From Fasciola hepatica (taxonomy: Eukaryota; Platyhelminthes; Trematoda; Plagiorchiida; Fasciolidae): a stretch of DNA of 64,000 nucleotides. Position numbers and translations under genes: made by a program. The DNA lies in NCBI GenBank assembly GCA_948099385.1, contig CANUEZ040000031.1, positions 6,317,001-6,381,000 of the forward strand. The letters are read 5' to 3'. Shown piece by piece: positions 1 to 10,831 of the stretch. Below the pieces are notes generated by a model. That model was not told where the DNA came from and ran no database searches. It saw only the letters and a program-made list of their open reading frames with translations. The stretch's first letter is position 1. Each line of letters begins with the position of its first letter.

Positions 1-244
1 TAATAATACAATTTCGTACATTTGTAAACTGGTCTTACATCATGTTTCAACGTAGAGAATTATTGAGGCCAAGGTTTGAAGGAGCAAATATTACCTCCTT
101 TCTGAAGAAAGGTTCTTTTTTACGATTTTCAACACAGCGGTTTCAGAGAAATACTGTTGTTTAGAGATCCGACCACTAATCGGTGATGACCAATTTTGTC
201 TGTCCTATGTGAAATCACACTAAGCAGCATCTCTGAAGACAAAC
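1..244 (-). other. Probable intron of the leftmost gene
   Basis: This stretch follows the GT donor at 244 on the minus strand. An open frame runs on to 129, but its residues lose the proline/glycine/tyrosine bias of the upstream exon, which supports an exon boundary at 245. I see no further exon before the window edge. Confidence 0.4.
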
Positions 245-530
245 CTTGAGGACCTTGTTGAGGGCCGTATCCCGGAGGAGGAGCGAAACCACCCTGAATG
301 GGTAGTCCACGGCCATGCCCAGATGAGGATGCAAGCGCATTCTGTGGTGGGACATATGCCCCTGGCACATTGGGCCCAAAATCACCAGCTGGATAGGGAA
401 GTCCGACAGAGCCGGGAGGATAACCAACTCCTGTATGAGGCTTTGGTTCTCCAGTAAAGCCCTCCAGGTTGGGTGGTGGGTAGCCGGGTACAGAGGGAAA
501 CCTATCGGTAGGTGTTTGGCTACTGTTCAT
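245..530 (-). CDS. First exon of a Pro/Gly/Tyr-rich protein (partial)
   Basis: On the minus strand an ATG at 530 opens a frame starting MNSSQTPTDRFP, followed by about 90 residues very rich in P, G and Y, with repeated YPP and GYPP motifs (VPGYPPP, VGYPPG, PPPGYGPQQGPQ). The bias stops where a splice donor occurs (CAAG|GTTTGT, first intron base 244). I therefore end the exon at 245, which gives 95 codons plus one base. Low-complexity N-termini of this kind precede the folded domain in annexin A7/A11, phospholipid scramblases and LITAF-like proteins, but the diagnostic domain would lie in exons outside the window. It is the only clear host-like coding exon in the left part. The family cannot be decided from this exon. 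The open frame continues to 129 if the donor is not used. Confidence 0.5.
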
Positions 531-819
531 AAGAAACGCGTGGAAACTTCGTTGATTTGCTGCTTAGAATACGAACGCGAAGCGCCACAGCTGTGAAACG
601 GAAACAATTAAACAACTGAGAGTGAAATCAAAATGACACAGCACCCCGGCTAAGAGTCAGTAGGTGAGTTTTTATTTCATTCTAAAGCCTTGCTTTGAAT
701 TGTAAATTATTGGTCCCATTGAAACACCGTCTAAAAGTTAACGACTGAAGCGGGCCGCTGATGTAAAGGAATTTTAGTAATTTCCAGGTCTTCGTTTAAA
801 ATATTTGAGAATATCCCTT

Positions 820-885
<66 letters not shown>

Positions 886-1078
886 CGATAATCCGGTACA
901 ATGTACAGAGGCATGGTGCCATGAAAAAACATGAAACAGAAAAATAAAACTGAAGAACCAAAGGGGAAGTTTCCCAGGAGTTCGAACACAAGCTGTCACA
1001 ACATGACCGCCACTGAGCACGACATTGGGCCATGTCCGACTAAGTTTCCATCCAACGATGAAGTGTATCTAGAGGTCC
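531..1078. other. Intergenic region upstream of the first exon
   Basis: It would contain the 5' UTR and promoter of the minus-strand exon at 245-530. I see no convincing TATA box or other motif. It contains the TA microsatellite listed separately. Open frames through the microsatellite encode only alternating Tyr-Ile and are not genes. Confidence 0.5.
822..881. repeat. (TA)n microsatellite
   Basis: About 60 bp of uninterrupted TA dinucleotide, roughly 30 units. It lies about 300 bp upstream of the first exon. Confidence 0.97.
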
Positions 1079-1399
1079 CTAACCATGCAAGCGTGAGGAA
1101 CCGACAGAAGCAAATCTTGACATCAACGCTTTGACAGGCCGGTACCGTGTCATGGCTTGGCCTCCACTTAGTCGTTTCCAGCCAACCTTAGGCTCAGCGA
1201 ACAGGGTGCGACGGGGAATTCGACGTGGTGGCACACGTAGCATATGTCCCAGCCAACGGACCCGATGGAGTAATATGGTAGCACTGATTGGGTACTCGGC
1301 ACCCTCAGTTCCGTAGATGTGACTTCGAACTGTGTAACTTCTTGTTCTCTGTTGCCACCAAACCCGCGAGATACTCCTCAGGCATCGATGATCGAACAC
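1079..1399 (-). pseudogene. RTE-like LINE: C-terminal region
   Basis: The open block contains RVRWLGHMLRVPPRRIPRRTL, which matches the conserved tail of RTE-like LINE proteins (RWLGH plus R-x-P-x-R). It lies downstream of the RT palm in the same orientation but in a different frame. It marks the 3' part of the minus-strand copy. Confidence 0.75.
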
Positions 1400-1665
1400 G
1401 GACAGCCGGTGGACATCGGCCGCTCGAACAGGCCAGGTGCCACAAGCCCAGCAGCGTTATATATCCTACCTTTCAATCGGAGAGAGATGTCATACCGTCT
1501 TCACAGGTAATACAGATTGCAGGACACCACTTGAGCCTTCGCTATTCGGTTCTTCACATCTTTTCCAATCCATCCATCGACAGTCATGCAGCTTCCCAAG
1601 TAGATAAACTTTTCAACAATTCCCAACCGATCAATACCGAGGGTAAGTGCAGGAATGGACTCCTG

Positions 1666-2247
1666 CTAGTCTTGTAGGAAAATTTTACACTTGGAGGGTG
1701 AAAAGCACATTTCATACCGCAATACGGACGACACGAATTTATCCAGAGTGCGCTGTGCCACAGTAGCATCGTCGTAGACCAATGTGATGTCATCTGCATA
1801 GTCCAAGTCTGAAAGTTCGTTACCAGGTAGGAGCTCAACGCCTTCGTTCGTTTGATTTCTTTGTGCCTCTTTTAGGATGTCGTCGGTCGCAAAAATGAAC
1901 AGCAAGGTTGAGTGTGGGCAACCTTGACGCACGCTATTTCCAACTGGAAAGTAAGGTGACGATGAGCCATATGCCTGTACTCGGTCTGAAGTCTGATGGC
2001 GTAAAGCTTGAAAGATTTTGACATACTTATCGGGCACTCCCTGTCTGATGAGACAGTCCCAGAGGGCTATTCTATCAACAGAATCAAAAGCCGCTCGGAT
2101 ATTCAAGAATATGATTACCGTCAGTTTACGATGTGTGTGGCGAAGCTCAAGTATCTGACGGACGGTGGAAATTTGGTCGATGCGCCCGTGGTTGGGATGA
2201 AAATCGGACTGTTCTTCAAGGACTTGTTGTTCACACACTGGGGACAA
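1666..2247 (-). pseudogene. RTE-like LINE: reverse transcriptase palm/fingers
   Basis: About 190 codons of reverse transcriptase are visible. Recognisable motifs are a degenerate motif A (FLNIRAAFDSVDR; the usual first Asp is Asn), the B motif SVRQGCPHSTLLF (normally G-x-R-Q-G-C-P-L-S), and motif C LDYADDITLVYDD with the catalytic Asp pair intact. The Asn at motif A would be inactivating in most RTs. Frame is lost on both sides. It is the middle block of the minus-strand RTE-like element. Confidence 0.8.
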
Positions 2248-2653
2248 TCTTTGGAGGATTGCCGACGCTAACAGCTTTGATGCGACCGAGATCGAGCTTA
2301 TACCTTGATGACTAGAACAGATGCTTCTAGTCCCTTTCCTGTATACAGGGATGATGGATGCGCAGTTCCAACTTTCTGGGACGCATTCTTGGGGTCAAAC
2401 CTCGGTAAACAGGGTGGCAGCCCTTTAGAGAGGTGCATACTACCATCTTTGAAAAGGACTGGGGGAATTCATCAGGGCCGAAAGCTTTATTGCGTTTTAG
2501 GTGGAACGCACGATCGACTTCTACTTCTGCGGGTGGGGTAGTGCAGATAGTCCACGGAGCATGAACTCATTCAAACGGACTACTGAGCGGGGGTGCTGGC
2601 GCTGAACTCCAGTCGAACCGCTCTCTAAAGTGTTCTGCCCGTTGATTCGTGCC

Positions 2654-3142
2654 TCATGAAATCCGGCGAATTGGTTGACTGTTTACCTCGTAGATCACTT
2701 CCCTGGCTCCAGGCTTCTTGGTCCCAGCAGGTCGCGTGAGTTGGAAAAGCCTCCGAGCATTGCCGGTGGCGGCAGCTTGTTCTATTTTGGCTCCGCGTCC
2801 GGACCACCAATTGTCTCGGTCTCCGCGCAAGCTTCTAATCACATTTCTTCGTAGTTTGGTGCGCGCATTATGGTTTCCGATTCCGGCAGGGGTATTCCGG
2901 CGGCTGTCTAGCAGTTCCAGAAAACCCGATGAGATCCCGTACGTCACTGCATGCCGTTTGACTAATCCACAAGATGTGGTACTTGTTACCTTTATGGCGT
3001 CTTGGATGTGTTGCCAGCGGTCTGATAAGTCATCGTGTGTGTTGCGCCTTAACTGAGCAGCAAGTTCATTCTGATATTTCTCGCGGACCGACGTACGGCA
3101 AAGTTGGCCTAAGCTTATACGCTGACGGCAGACTTTTGACAT
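2654..3142 (-). pseudogene. RTE-like LINE: endonuclease-RT linker region
   Basis: An open frame of about 160 codons carries the basic, helical linker typical of the segment after the endonuclease in RTE-like ORF2 (VREKYQNELAAQL, then RSLRGDRDNWW). It ends near residues REVIYEVN, the usual lead-in to the RT domain. No endonuclease motif is present upstream. It is disconnected from the RT block at 2247 by frameshifts between 2260 and 2650, so it cannot make a functional ORF2 protein. Confidence 0.65.
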
Positions 3143-3664
3143 GATGGTGCATCTTTAGTAATAAAAACGTCCCGTACGATAATTTCGCATTTCATCGTTC
3201 CACGTTAATGTTTCATGCCATTACACATGCACCAAAACCACTCTGAAACCGATCGGTTTTAAAACGGATTTTCCACCGGTTTGCGCTAGTGTACTGACTG
3301 GTTTTTGAGCGGTTTTCTAGTGGCTTGAAAAGACCGCAGGAAATTCGGCACATACCTCATTACTATCAGCCACTTTTTCCAACTACATTCCCGTTTTACT
3401 TGGATAACATAACTAGCCTGCATTCGGAACTACGGAAACAGGATTTCTGTGAACGTTAGGGTGAATCCTAAAGTGTGCTATAATTACGTGCGATCAAAGG
3501 CACCATGAGAAGAGCAGTAGGCGGAGTTAAGAATGAAAATGAGACAAGAGCGTGCACGAAGTAAGAAAAGGCCGAGAATCTACTGCGATTTTTTTTACGG
3601 GGAGTACAGATCATACCAAGGAGCGTCCGGAAAATCCACTAGATAGAACACGCACATCCCCGAA
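3143..3664. other. Non-coding stretch between two LINE fragments
   Basis: No coding potential is recognised. Around 3240-3330 the motif CCGGTTTT / CGGTTTT and its reverse complement recur at irregular spacing. This may be decayed repeat, but I cannot assign it. Confidence 0.4.
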
Positions 3665-5190
3665 ATGGTAGATACCGAAGTCTGTGAGAACAATGTTTAC
3701 GAGAATCTACGGCTCCTGTCATCGTGTAAGGCAGCGGGACCTGATGGAATTCACCCAGTGGTAGTGAAACCATTGGCAGATCTATCAACAAAACCACTAA
3801 TGCTTCTATTCAACACATCTTTGGAAGAAAGTGGGGTACCACAAGATTGACTTAAGCTAACTGTTACTCCAATCCACGAGGGCGGCGACAGGGAGGCATA
3901 CGTGAGCTATCGACCGATAAACCTGACGTCAGCATTAGTGAGTCATGGAAAGGTTAATCCAAGGCCGCATAAGTGAATACCTGGAAACCCACCGGCTGGC
4001 ATCACCCCACCAGCACGAATTCATACACTGAATTTCATGCTTAACTAACCTGACACACCACTGAGATGAAGTAATCAAGGAACTAGAGAGAGGGGAGAGA
4101 GGTAAAGCTTGCTATTTGAATTTCTAGAAAGAATCTGAATCTGAAAATCACAGACCGTTGACGAGCAAGCTGAAAGAGTTCAGACTGAGTCCGTTAGAAG
4201 AGAAATTGATCACCACCGGACTCACTGAAGAGACCGTTTCAGATGAGGGTGGACAGAATTTTATCCAGCATAGGAAGATTGCATAACGGTGTATCCCAGG
4301 GATCTGTCCTGGGCCCCCAGATGTTCGTCCTGTCCATTATTGACCTAACAAATGAACTGCAGATCAACTGCTGCAAGTTTTCCGACGATATCAAACTGCT
4401 TGTAACCGCTGAAGATGGTGCCGCGTCGAGAGATCTGAACAGCGTGTGTGTCGGTGGCGTGGGATCTCCCTCTCAACATGAACAAACACCAACGCCTCAA
4501 TGATAAGAGAAAACCACAGCCTGATATCTATATGGGCCCGCCAGGCAACAAGACAGCGGTTGCTCAAACAATGGAGATTATGGATATGGGCGCGGCAATT
4601 AAAATAGATTTTAAACCAGGTAGCCAGTGTGAGAATGCCGAGATCATTTCACGCGCAATCTACTAACTGAAGCGCTTTGGGAGTTTGAGGAGACCAGGGG
4701 TCTTGCTACCAATATTCAGGGCCGTTGTGAGACCCCAACTAGAAAACTGCGTCCAGACCTGGAGTCTGTCCCTTGTGAGGGATAAAAAAGTCCCAGAGCA
4801 AGTAAAGAGGCGATTCACTGGGTAATTTTGGGACTGCCGGGGACTGGGTTTTAGGCAGAGAAAACAGAAATTAAACTTATTCCCCTTGAAAGGAATGATA
4901 TTAAGAGGGGACTTAACAGAAGCGTTCAAACCTGTTGAAGGGATGGATACGTCAGCCGGATCTGCAGATTCTTTCTCCAGACTTCGAAGAAATGACACAC
5001 TGCGATGGTGCAGGCTCAGCCCGGGAAAGACCAAGTAATAACTGGGACTAGGAGCCAGTCGTTTGCTGTGAGATCTGTCAACGAGTGGAATAAACTAACA
5101 GGAAGAAACACTGAACCAACGTCGGCGGGTGCCTTTAAACGTCGACTGCTCAAGGCCCGCGAAGGACTTTCTGTTGAGAGTAGTGATTAG
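3665..5190 (+). mobile_element. Decayed jockey/CR1-like LINE reverse transcriptase remnant
   Basis: Several frames on the plus strand carry RT pieces in the correct order. Fingers: SSCKAAGPDGIHPVVVKPLA at 3715-3790. Palm motif B: NGVSQGSVLGPQMFVL near 4290. Motif C: KFSDDIKLLVTAEDG near 4375 (normally F/Y-A-D-D). C-terminal tail: SFAVRSVNEWNKLTGR near 5060 and AFKRRLLKAREGL near 5130. Many stops and frameshifts, plus loss of most of the sequence between fingers and motif B, show that it is old. There is no endonuclease. It is oriented opposite to the RTE-like fragment on its left. Confidence 0.75.
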
Positions 5191-6306
5191 AACCCTCCCT
5201 ACTACCCTTTCGTCCCTCTCCTTCCGTCCATCTTGAATCTTTTTGCATGCGGCGATCGGTCGAGCAGAGTTGCTGACTAACAGCTTGATCTTAGAGTCGA
5301 ATCAGAATGGATGACTGCGGCAGTTCTGACCCAAAGTTTTCCGTTCCATCTTTCGCAGACGCGTTCACGAAGGATAGATGACCCTTCACACCATCGAAAC
5401 ACTTGGAGGTCAAAGAACTTACCAGCCCAAGAAACTGTACGGTCTGTCAGACTACCGTCAAGTCCTGGAAAAAGAACTGAACTGAACTCCTTTTTATCCA
5501 CCCAAAGATGAAATTCGAATAATTATCTTTATTTTAACAATTAGAAGGCGAATAACAGAACTACATGCAACCTAAATTCTGATTCCAGCCGGCATCGAAC
5601 GGCATTCAATAAAATAAAATAATCAAACAACCAACCGTCCAGTTTCATCGTATCAATTCAATTCCGACGTGTGGGAGAATGGCTACTAAGCAAGCCGACC
5701 AGAAACCGGCCAAAAACCGATGTTGCAAACGTACTATGTGCTACAAGGGTAACTTCAGAATAGCCTGACATATGGAAATATCATCCTGATTTATTGAGAA
5801 TTATGGTTTCTCAGCCCGGTCAGCATAAAGAGAAAACGTTCAAGATGGTCCCCAACCGGACACTTTTAGAACTACGGCCCCTCCTCCCATACTCAGACAG
5901 AGTGGGGAGATTCAACATCGTTCATTTGTTTAACATGCTGCTGCCAAGTGCGGTGGTCATCCGACCGCCGCACGTACACGCTATCTGAACGATCTCGAAA
6001 TATACGTGAATCACTCCCCTTCTATTGGCCTTTTTGTTCGTCTCACGAGTAGTAGGAACCATTGTTTTGGATATCCTGTTGGAGTAATGAGAATCTTTAC
6101 AGTGACGGACAAGTGGTCATACCGTGGAAGAGGCTACAGTACGCATGCAATAAGGAAACTGTGTGGTAAGGTTTACCAGACCTCACCATCTTACCCTTGG
6201 CCGTCACCGGAGTATCCCTTTTGAAACAAAGGGACGCTTAAGTGACTGATAGCTATAAACCAAAACAAGTAGAGAGATATTTTCAATGAGTATATGCCTA
6301 AAGGCG
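5191..6306. other. Non-coding stretch upstream of the gypsy element
   Basis: The first part may be the 3' UTR of the decayed LINE. Short open frames (5794-5988, 6006-6224) show no recognisable motif, and I do not call them genes. Nothing else is evident. Confidence 0.4.
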
Positions 6307-6746
6307 TGAAGTGACCTCGATCGTTCTGAGAAAATGACCGTTTTCTGGACATCATTTTGGATCTATTTTCTCTACGACCTTATCCGACGTTTGACATCGA
6401 CCTCGCTGTTTTGCTCGGTTGCGTACGTTTTACTGGACTGAATTTTCCGAGCTTTCCATCGACTTCGTTTTGAATCATTCTCTCTTTCGGTCCTTCGCCG
6501 ACTGAACGCGCTCGCGGTTCGCTTTCCTCTAAGCCATTGCGTTCATTTCCGTTCAGTGTATTTCTCGTATCGGTACTGTTTCGATGCCGCGATACATAGA
6601 ATACACCTTTGCATCTGACAACTGACTTACGTCTTCTGTATTCGTCTGATAGAGGGGATTACGTTGGTATTGCGCTGTCAGACCGAATAAAAGACACGTT
6701 CACTGGCCGCGCTCGAACGTTTTCTATATTGGTGAGCCCGAAACCT
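6307..6746 (+). repeat. 5' LTR of the CsRn1-like gypsy element
   Basis: It starts TGAAGTGACCTCGATCG and is repeated, at high identity, as 10694-10791 plus 14852-15178. The repeat identity runs to 6746 (ending GAAACCT). A primer-binding-site-like TGGTGAGCCCGAA occurs at 6730-6742, inside the stretch shared with the right-hand copy. The true LTR end is therefore either about 6729 or about 6746. TGGTGA at the junction is reminiscent of the tRNA-Trp-type primer site reported for CsRn1 elements, which is an inference. Confidence 0.8.
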
Positions 6747-6879
6747 CCAAAACCTTCCTGGATTATACACCCGCTCGGTGATTTTGTGATTTTTTCGCTG
6801 TTTTGCGTCTTCATTTTGTTGCACGATATATATATTTTTCACGATATATTAACGCAACATAATCATCTCTGAGGATAAA

Positions 6880-7278
6880 ATGCAGCTCGACACAGACATC
6901 ACTTTATCTGCGGGTACTTCCAAACCAGCGGCGTTTATCCCACGCGACCCTGAGGTTTGGTTTGCAGCCTTAGAACTGCAATTTGAGGCATGTAGGATCA
7001 CAGGCCAGCGCCAACAATTTTCCTATGCCTTGGAGGCAATCCCGGGCGATGTTATCGCCTCAGTGAAGGACTTAGTATTATATCCTTCTCAAGAGCAGCC
7101 GTGCGATCGGCTTAAGGAGGCCATACTGCAACATTTCCTTCCTTCTCGGGAGGAACGCTTACGTCAGCTACTCAACCCGCACTCCACAGGGGACACAAAA
7201 CCCGGCCGCCACCCAGCTTACCTCCGGTCCCTGGCAGGGCCCGCAGATAAGGATTCGGAGAGAGTTAAGGAATTGTAG
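6880..7278 (+). pseudogene. gag: Gypsy gag, N-terminal part
   Basis: The frame opens at ATG 6880, about 130 bp after the LTR. It encodes a retrotransposon capsid-like region: FIPRDPEVWFAALELQFEA and a following LKEAILQHFLPSREERL match the WF-x-x-L-E-x-x-F and capsid helices of CsRn1-type gag. It ends at an in-frame TAG at 7276-7278, but the same frame continues with a gag-like stretch (SLPFHVQTPVTALLEHL, then ADKIVAR) up to about 7420. The TAG is therefore a nonsense mutation rather than the natural end. Confidence 0.8.
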
Positions 7279-7760
7279 TTGGACTCCTTACCCTTTCATG
7301 TTCAGACCCCCGTAACTGCTCTCCTCGAGCACTTGTCCTTGAAACGAGCAGCCGCCGTGGCTGACAAGATTGTCGCCCGTGTCAGCAGTGGGGTGAATCC
7401 CCTCATTGCCACGAAATAATGCAATCCTCGGGGTGTTGATCTGGATGAATCGTCGGAAAGGTCTTGGCACTCTCGATCCATCCAGCGTCGATTGTCTTTC
7501 AAAGACAGTTAAAGTACCTACCCCTCGCAGCAGCCCACGTAAGTAATGGCACGGACGGGCGCCCCCCACAGCCCACAAGTGCCGTGAACCCGTCTCACCT
7601 GCCTCGTCCAAACCAGATCATCCTACCAGCGGGTTTTGTTGGTTCCACGGCGTTTTCGGACCAGCCGCCCGTAGGTGCAGACAGCCGTGCTCATACGCGG
7701 TGGGAAAACCCTCTGCCGGCGAGTAAAAGCGGCCGTACTCGCCGGCAATCAGTCTCAGGT
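7279..7760 (+). pseudogene. gag: Gypsy gag, C-terminal part with CHCC finger
   Basis: After the premature TAG, gag sequence continues in shifting frames. Near 7636-7700 one frame reads CWFHGVFGPAARRCRQPC, giving the Cys-x2-His...Cys-x3-Cys spacing. This CHCC-type nucleocapsid finger, instead of the usual CCHC knuckle, is the hallmark of the CsRn1 group of Ty3/gypsy elements (established family knowledge). It is the main evidence for the clade. Stops and frameshifts interrupt it. Confidence 0.65.
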
Positions 7761-8031
7761 TAGCCGTTTGTTTTACGTGCATGAATCGTGCACTAACGCT
7801 AGGTTCTTAGTTGATACTGGGGCCCACGTTTCTATCTTGCCGGTTGGTAAAGACAAGCCACGAGCTTCTCTGCTTCGGCTGTCCGCGGTGAATGTTTTCT
7901 TCATTCCTACCTACGGCAGGAGACAGCTTGCGGTCAACCTGGGACTACGACGACGGTATCTGTGGACTTTCATCCTTGCGGACCTTCCCACAGGCATATT
8001 GGGAATCGATTTTCTGCATCACTGTGAATGA
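7675..8031 (+). pseudogene. Gypsy aspartic protease
   Basis: It contains RFLVDTGAHVSILPV, the retropepsin D-T-G active-site motif, and ends with GILGIDFLHH, the conserved second motif (I/L-L-G-x-D-F-L) before RT. The processing role on Gag-Pol follows from the family. The frame closes at 8031 and RT resumes in another frame, so the polyprotein is broken here. Confidence 0.8.
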
Positions 8032-8127
8032 CTTGCTGATTTACGTAGGTTGCAGCTTATCTATCCTTCGACAGACACTAAATTTACGGGTCTTACAGCT
8101 CGAACAGATGCACACTGAATTACAGGT

Positions 8128-9352
8128 TTGTTTTCTAACATTCCTCACGATTTTCAGTCTCCATTTATTAACTTTCCCATTTTGACCAAACCACTCGAAG
8201 AGATAGATTCAGTAATTGATCGTGTAGCACACCACATTGTCACTAACGGATCACCAGTCACGGCACGACCGCGCCGACTGGCACCGAAGAAACTGGTTTT
8301 CGAGAAACGTGAGTTTGACACTTTACTTTCTAAAGGTATTGTTCGTCCTTCTCACAGTCCATGGGCCTCACCTCTACACGTGGTTCTTAAGAAAGATGGC
8401 ATTAGGTGGCGACCATGTGGCGACTATCGCACACTTAACTCGGTTACCCGTTACGATAGCTAGCCGATACCCCACACATGACATCACGGCATCACTTCAC
8501 GGCACGACTGTATTTTCTAAGATCGATCTGGTACGAGCATATCACCAGATCCCAGTCGCCGCTGAAAATGTTAAGAAAACCGCTGTCACGACTCCTTTTG
8601 GTTTGTTTGAGTTCCTACGTATGCCTTTTGGTTTGCGAAATGCTGCTCAGACATTCCAGAGGTTTATCGATAGCAGTACATGAGACTTGAAATTTTTTCA
8701 CGTCTATATCGATGACTTACTAATTGCGTCGTCGAGCGTAGATGAACATTTCCAACATCTGACGCTACTATTTCAACGTTTGTTCAAACATCGGATAGTG
8801 GTCGATCCCGATAAATGTGAACTTGGCAGACCGGGACTTGTGTTCCTCGACCACAAGATCACTCGAGAGGGTATTAAGCCTTGCGAGGATAAAGTGCGCG
8901 CTATCTTAGATTACGCCGTACCGTCCTCAACCAAGAAGCTTAAGGCATTTTTGGAGTTAGCCAACTTTTATCGTCGTTTCACACCCCATGCTGCTGAACG
9001 TTTGCTTCCATTAGCTGACCTACTTCGTGGCAATCCACGTGAGTTGTCGCTTACGGATGCCGCACGAGTAGCATTCTCGGAGATTAAAGAAACATTAGCT
9101 CAGACCACGCTCCTAATGCACCCAGTTCCGTCCGCCACGCTAAGCATAGCGGTGGATGCATCCCATTTTGCCATCGGAGCGGTCCTGCAACAGTATGTTT
9201 CTGGGATTTGGCAGCCACTAGAGTTTTCCTCTCGACGCCTCAGTCCCACGGAAACGAAATATAGTGCTTGCGGTCGCGAACTTCTGGCTGCATATAACGC
9301 CATCAAACACTTCCGCCATCCAGTCGAGGGTCGATATTCCATAAGCCTTTGA
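8128..9352 (+). pseudogene. pol: Gypsy reverse transcriptase and RNase H
   Basis: RT motifs appear in order across two frameshift/stop points: GIVRPSHSPWASPLHVVLKK and GDYRTLN (8330-8450), then FSKIDLVRAYHQIPV (motif A, Asp present, 8510-8560), TPFGLFEFLRMPFGLRNAAQ (motif B, 8590-8650), and YIDDLLIASSS (motif C with both Asp, 8705-8735). RNase H follows, with IAVDASHFAIGAVLQQ near 9150 and YSACGRELLAAYNAIKHFR near 9260. Stops at about 8461 and 8681 and a frameshift near 8460 inactivate it. Motif C and the RNase H start are in one uninterrupted frame (8687-9352). Confidence 0.9.
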
Positions 9353-10153
9353 CGTATGCATTGCATACTAAGTCTGGCCGTTACTCCCCACGAGAATTCA
9401 GACATTTAGGCTATATTACTCAGTTCACGATTGATCTACGACACATTAAAAGTGAGTTGAACTGCGTTGCAGATGCTTTGTCCCGTATTCCACTTAATGC
9501 TACTAAATCTCCGGTTTAAGACATCCCTGCCATGGCTGCAGCACAGGCACAAGATACCTCATGTATGGAAGCTGCTCAGTCATCGTCGCAACAGTGTCAG
9601 TCTGTATTTCTGGCCACCAGTGCTGGGACTATACTCTGCGACATGTCTACTAGCCTACCTCGACCAGTCGTAATTTCCACATATCGGCATCTCGTGTTCG
9701 ATACCTTACATGGACTCTCACATCCAGGCATCGCAGCCCGTCTCCGACTAGTAGCTCCACGATACGTCTGGCCGTCCATAAATAAAGATGTTCGTATGTG
9801 GGCAAAACTGTCTACAATGTCAACGATCTAAAGTGCACAGGCACGTAGCTTCACCTATCGGTACTTTTGCTACGCCTGATGTTTGCTTCGATCATATCCA
9901 CGTAGACACTGTAGGTCCATTGACCCTACCACACGAATATATCTATTTGTTAACGTGCATCGATAAATTTAAGAGGTGGCCCGAGGCTATTCCCATCTCT
10001 TTCGCCACGGCCGAATCAGTGGCTCGACATCTGATAGAACGATGGGAAGCTTTATATTGTTGTCCTTCTACAATCACTACCGATCGAGGGCAACAATTTG
10101 AGTCCGAAATATTCTCTTCATTAACTCACATACTGGGTACAGAACGATCTTAA
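9353..10153 (+). pseudogene. Gypsy integrase
   Basis: The RNase H tail (ELNCVADALSRIP, about 9455-9490) leads into an integrase zinc domain: DTLHGLSHPGIAARL near 9700 supplies the His pair and CLQCQRSKVHRH at about 9805-9840 the Cys pair. The catalytic core shows VDTVGPLTLP (first Asp) and TITTDRGQQFESE (second Asp). It stops at 10153, before the conserved Glu region and the C-terminal domain. The DDE triad is thus incomplete in one frame. A frameshift lies near 9800. Confidence 0.85.
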
Positions 10154-10693
10154 TCATTGCACTTCGCAGTAACAACTCCCGCGTTTATCGTTTCGACACG
10201 ATTTAACATACCCCATGAGTTATTACTGTATTCTAGTAAAGTCGACTACGGTTGCTACAAACGTTTTCCATTTCTTTTCGTTTCATAGAACCTCGCCATA
10301 TGGTACGCTTAGCTAGTACCAGGAAATCTCAAGAGTTTTGGCGCCAACGTTTGCATTCTGGATCGGCCCTATCGTTGTCATTCCTTTTCCCTGACAAACC
10401 TACCAATTTGACTTCCGGATATCATATTCGTTAACGGTTATCCGACTCTGGACGTTATTGGTGTGGCATAGCCGGATGACGATTCACGTAACCGATGACA
10501 CTGACAACCAATCTGGTTTACGCTCGACCATCATTCTACAGTTCATGCATACCACGGATTCTGCCCGTCAGCATCCTACAGCACATCAAAATTCACGTAT
10601 TTTGCACGCATTCGTGCGCACGAATATCGTTTGTATGCTTTCACCTCTCTGACAATTTTCGAAAGCTTCCTACGCTTTCTACTGGGAGGCTGC
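10154..10693 (+). other. Gypsy 3' internal region
   Basis: This lies between the broken integrase and the right LTR. It probably holds the decayed integrase C-terminal domain. No clear polypurine tract is seen directly before 10694, and no independent gene is evident. Confidence 0.4.
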
Positions 10694-10791
10694 TGTAGTG
10701 ACCTCGATCGTTCTGAGAAAATGACCGTTTTGTGGACATTATTTTGGATCTACTGTCTCTACGATCTTATCTGACGTTTGACTTCAGTCTC
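10694..10791 (+). repeat. 3' LTR, left piece
   Basis: It starts TGTAGTGACCTCGATCG and aligns with 6307-6404 of the left LTR with scattered substitutions. Similarity fades around 10785-10791, where the nested LINE begins. Confidence 0.85.
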
Positions 10792-10831
10792 CAGGTAAAG
10801 GGCAGTGGGAAGTCATCCCGTATGAGCCCCA

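Larger units (their letters stand above)
1075..3142 (-). mobile_element. 5'-truncated RTE-like non-LTR retrotransposon
   Basis: Three open blocks on the minus strand occur in the order expected of a LINE ORF2: a linker between endonuclease and RT (3142-2654), the RT palm (2247-1666) and the C-terminal region (1399-1079). No endonuclease is seen, so the copy is 5'-truncated. Frameshifts separate the blocks. The RT-to-tail style, with YADDI in the palm and an RWLGH-type tail, is that of RTE-like or craniofacial-development-protein-2-like retroelements. The clade call is tentative. The 3' end lies near 1075, but no tail repeat or target-site duplication is evident. Confidence 0.75.

Noticed and set aside
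731..1033. Open frames rich in Tyr-Ile on the minus strand
   Set aside because: They are translations of the (TA)n microsatellite, with no protein motif.
5794..6224. Two short plus-strand frames before the gypsy LTR
   Set aside because: No motif, codon bias or splice context.
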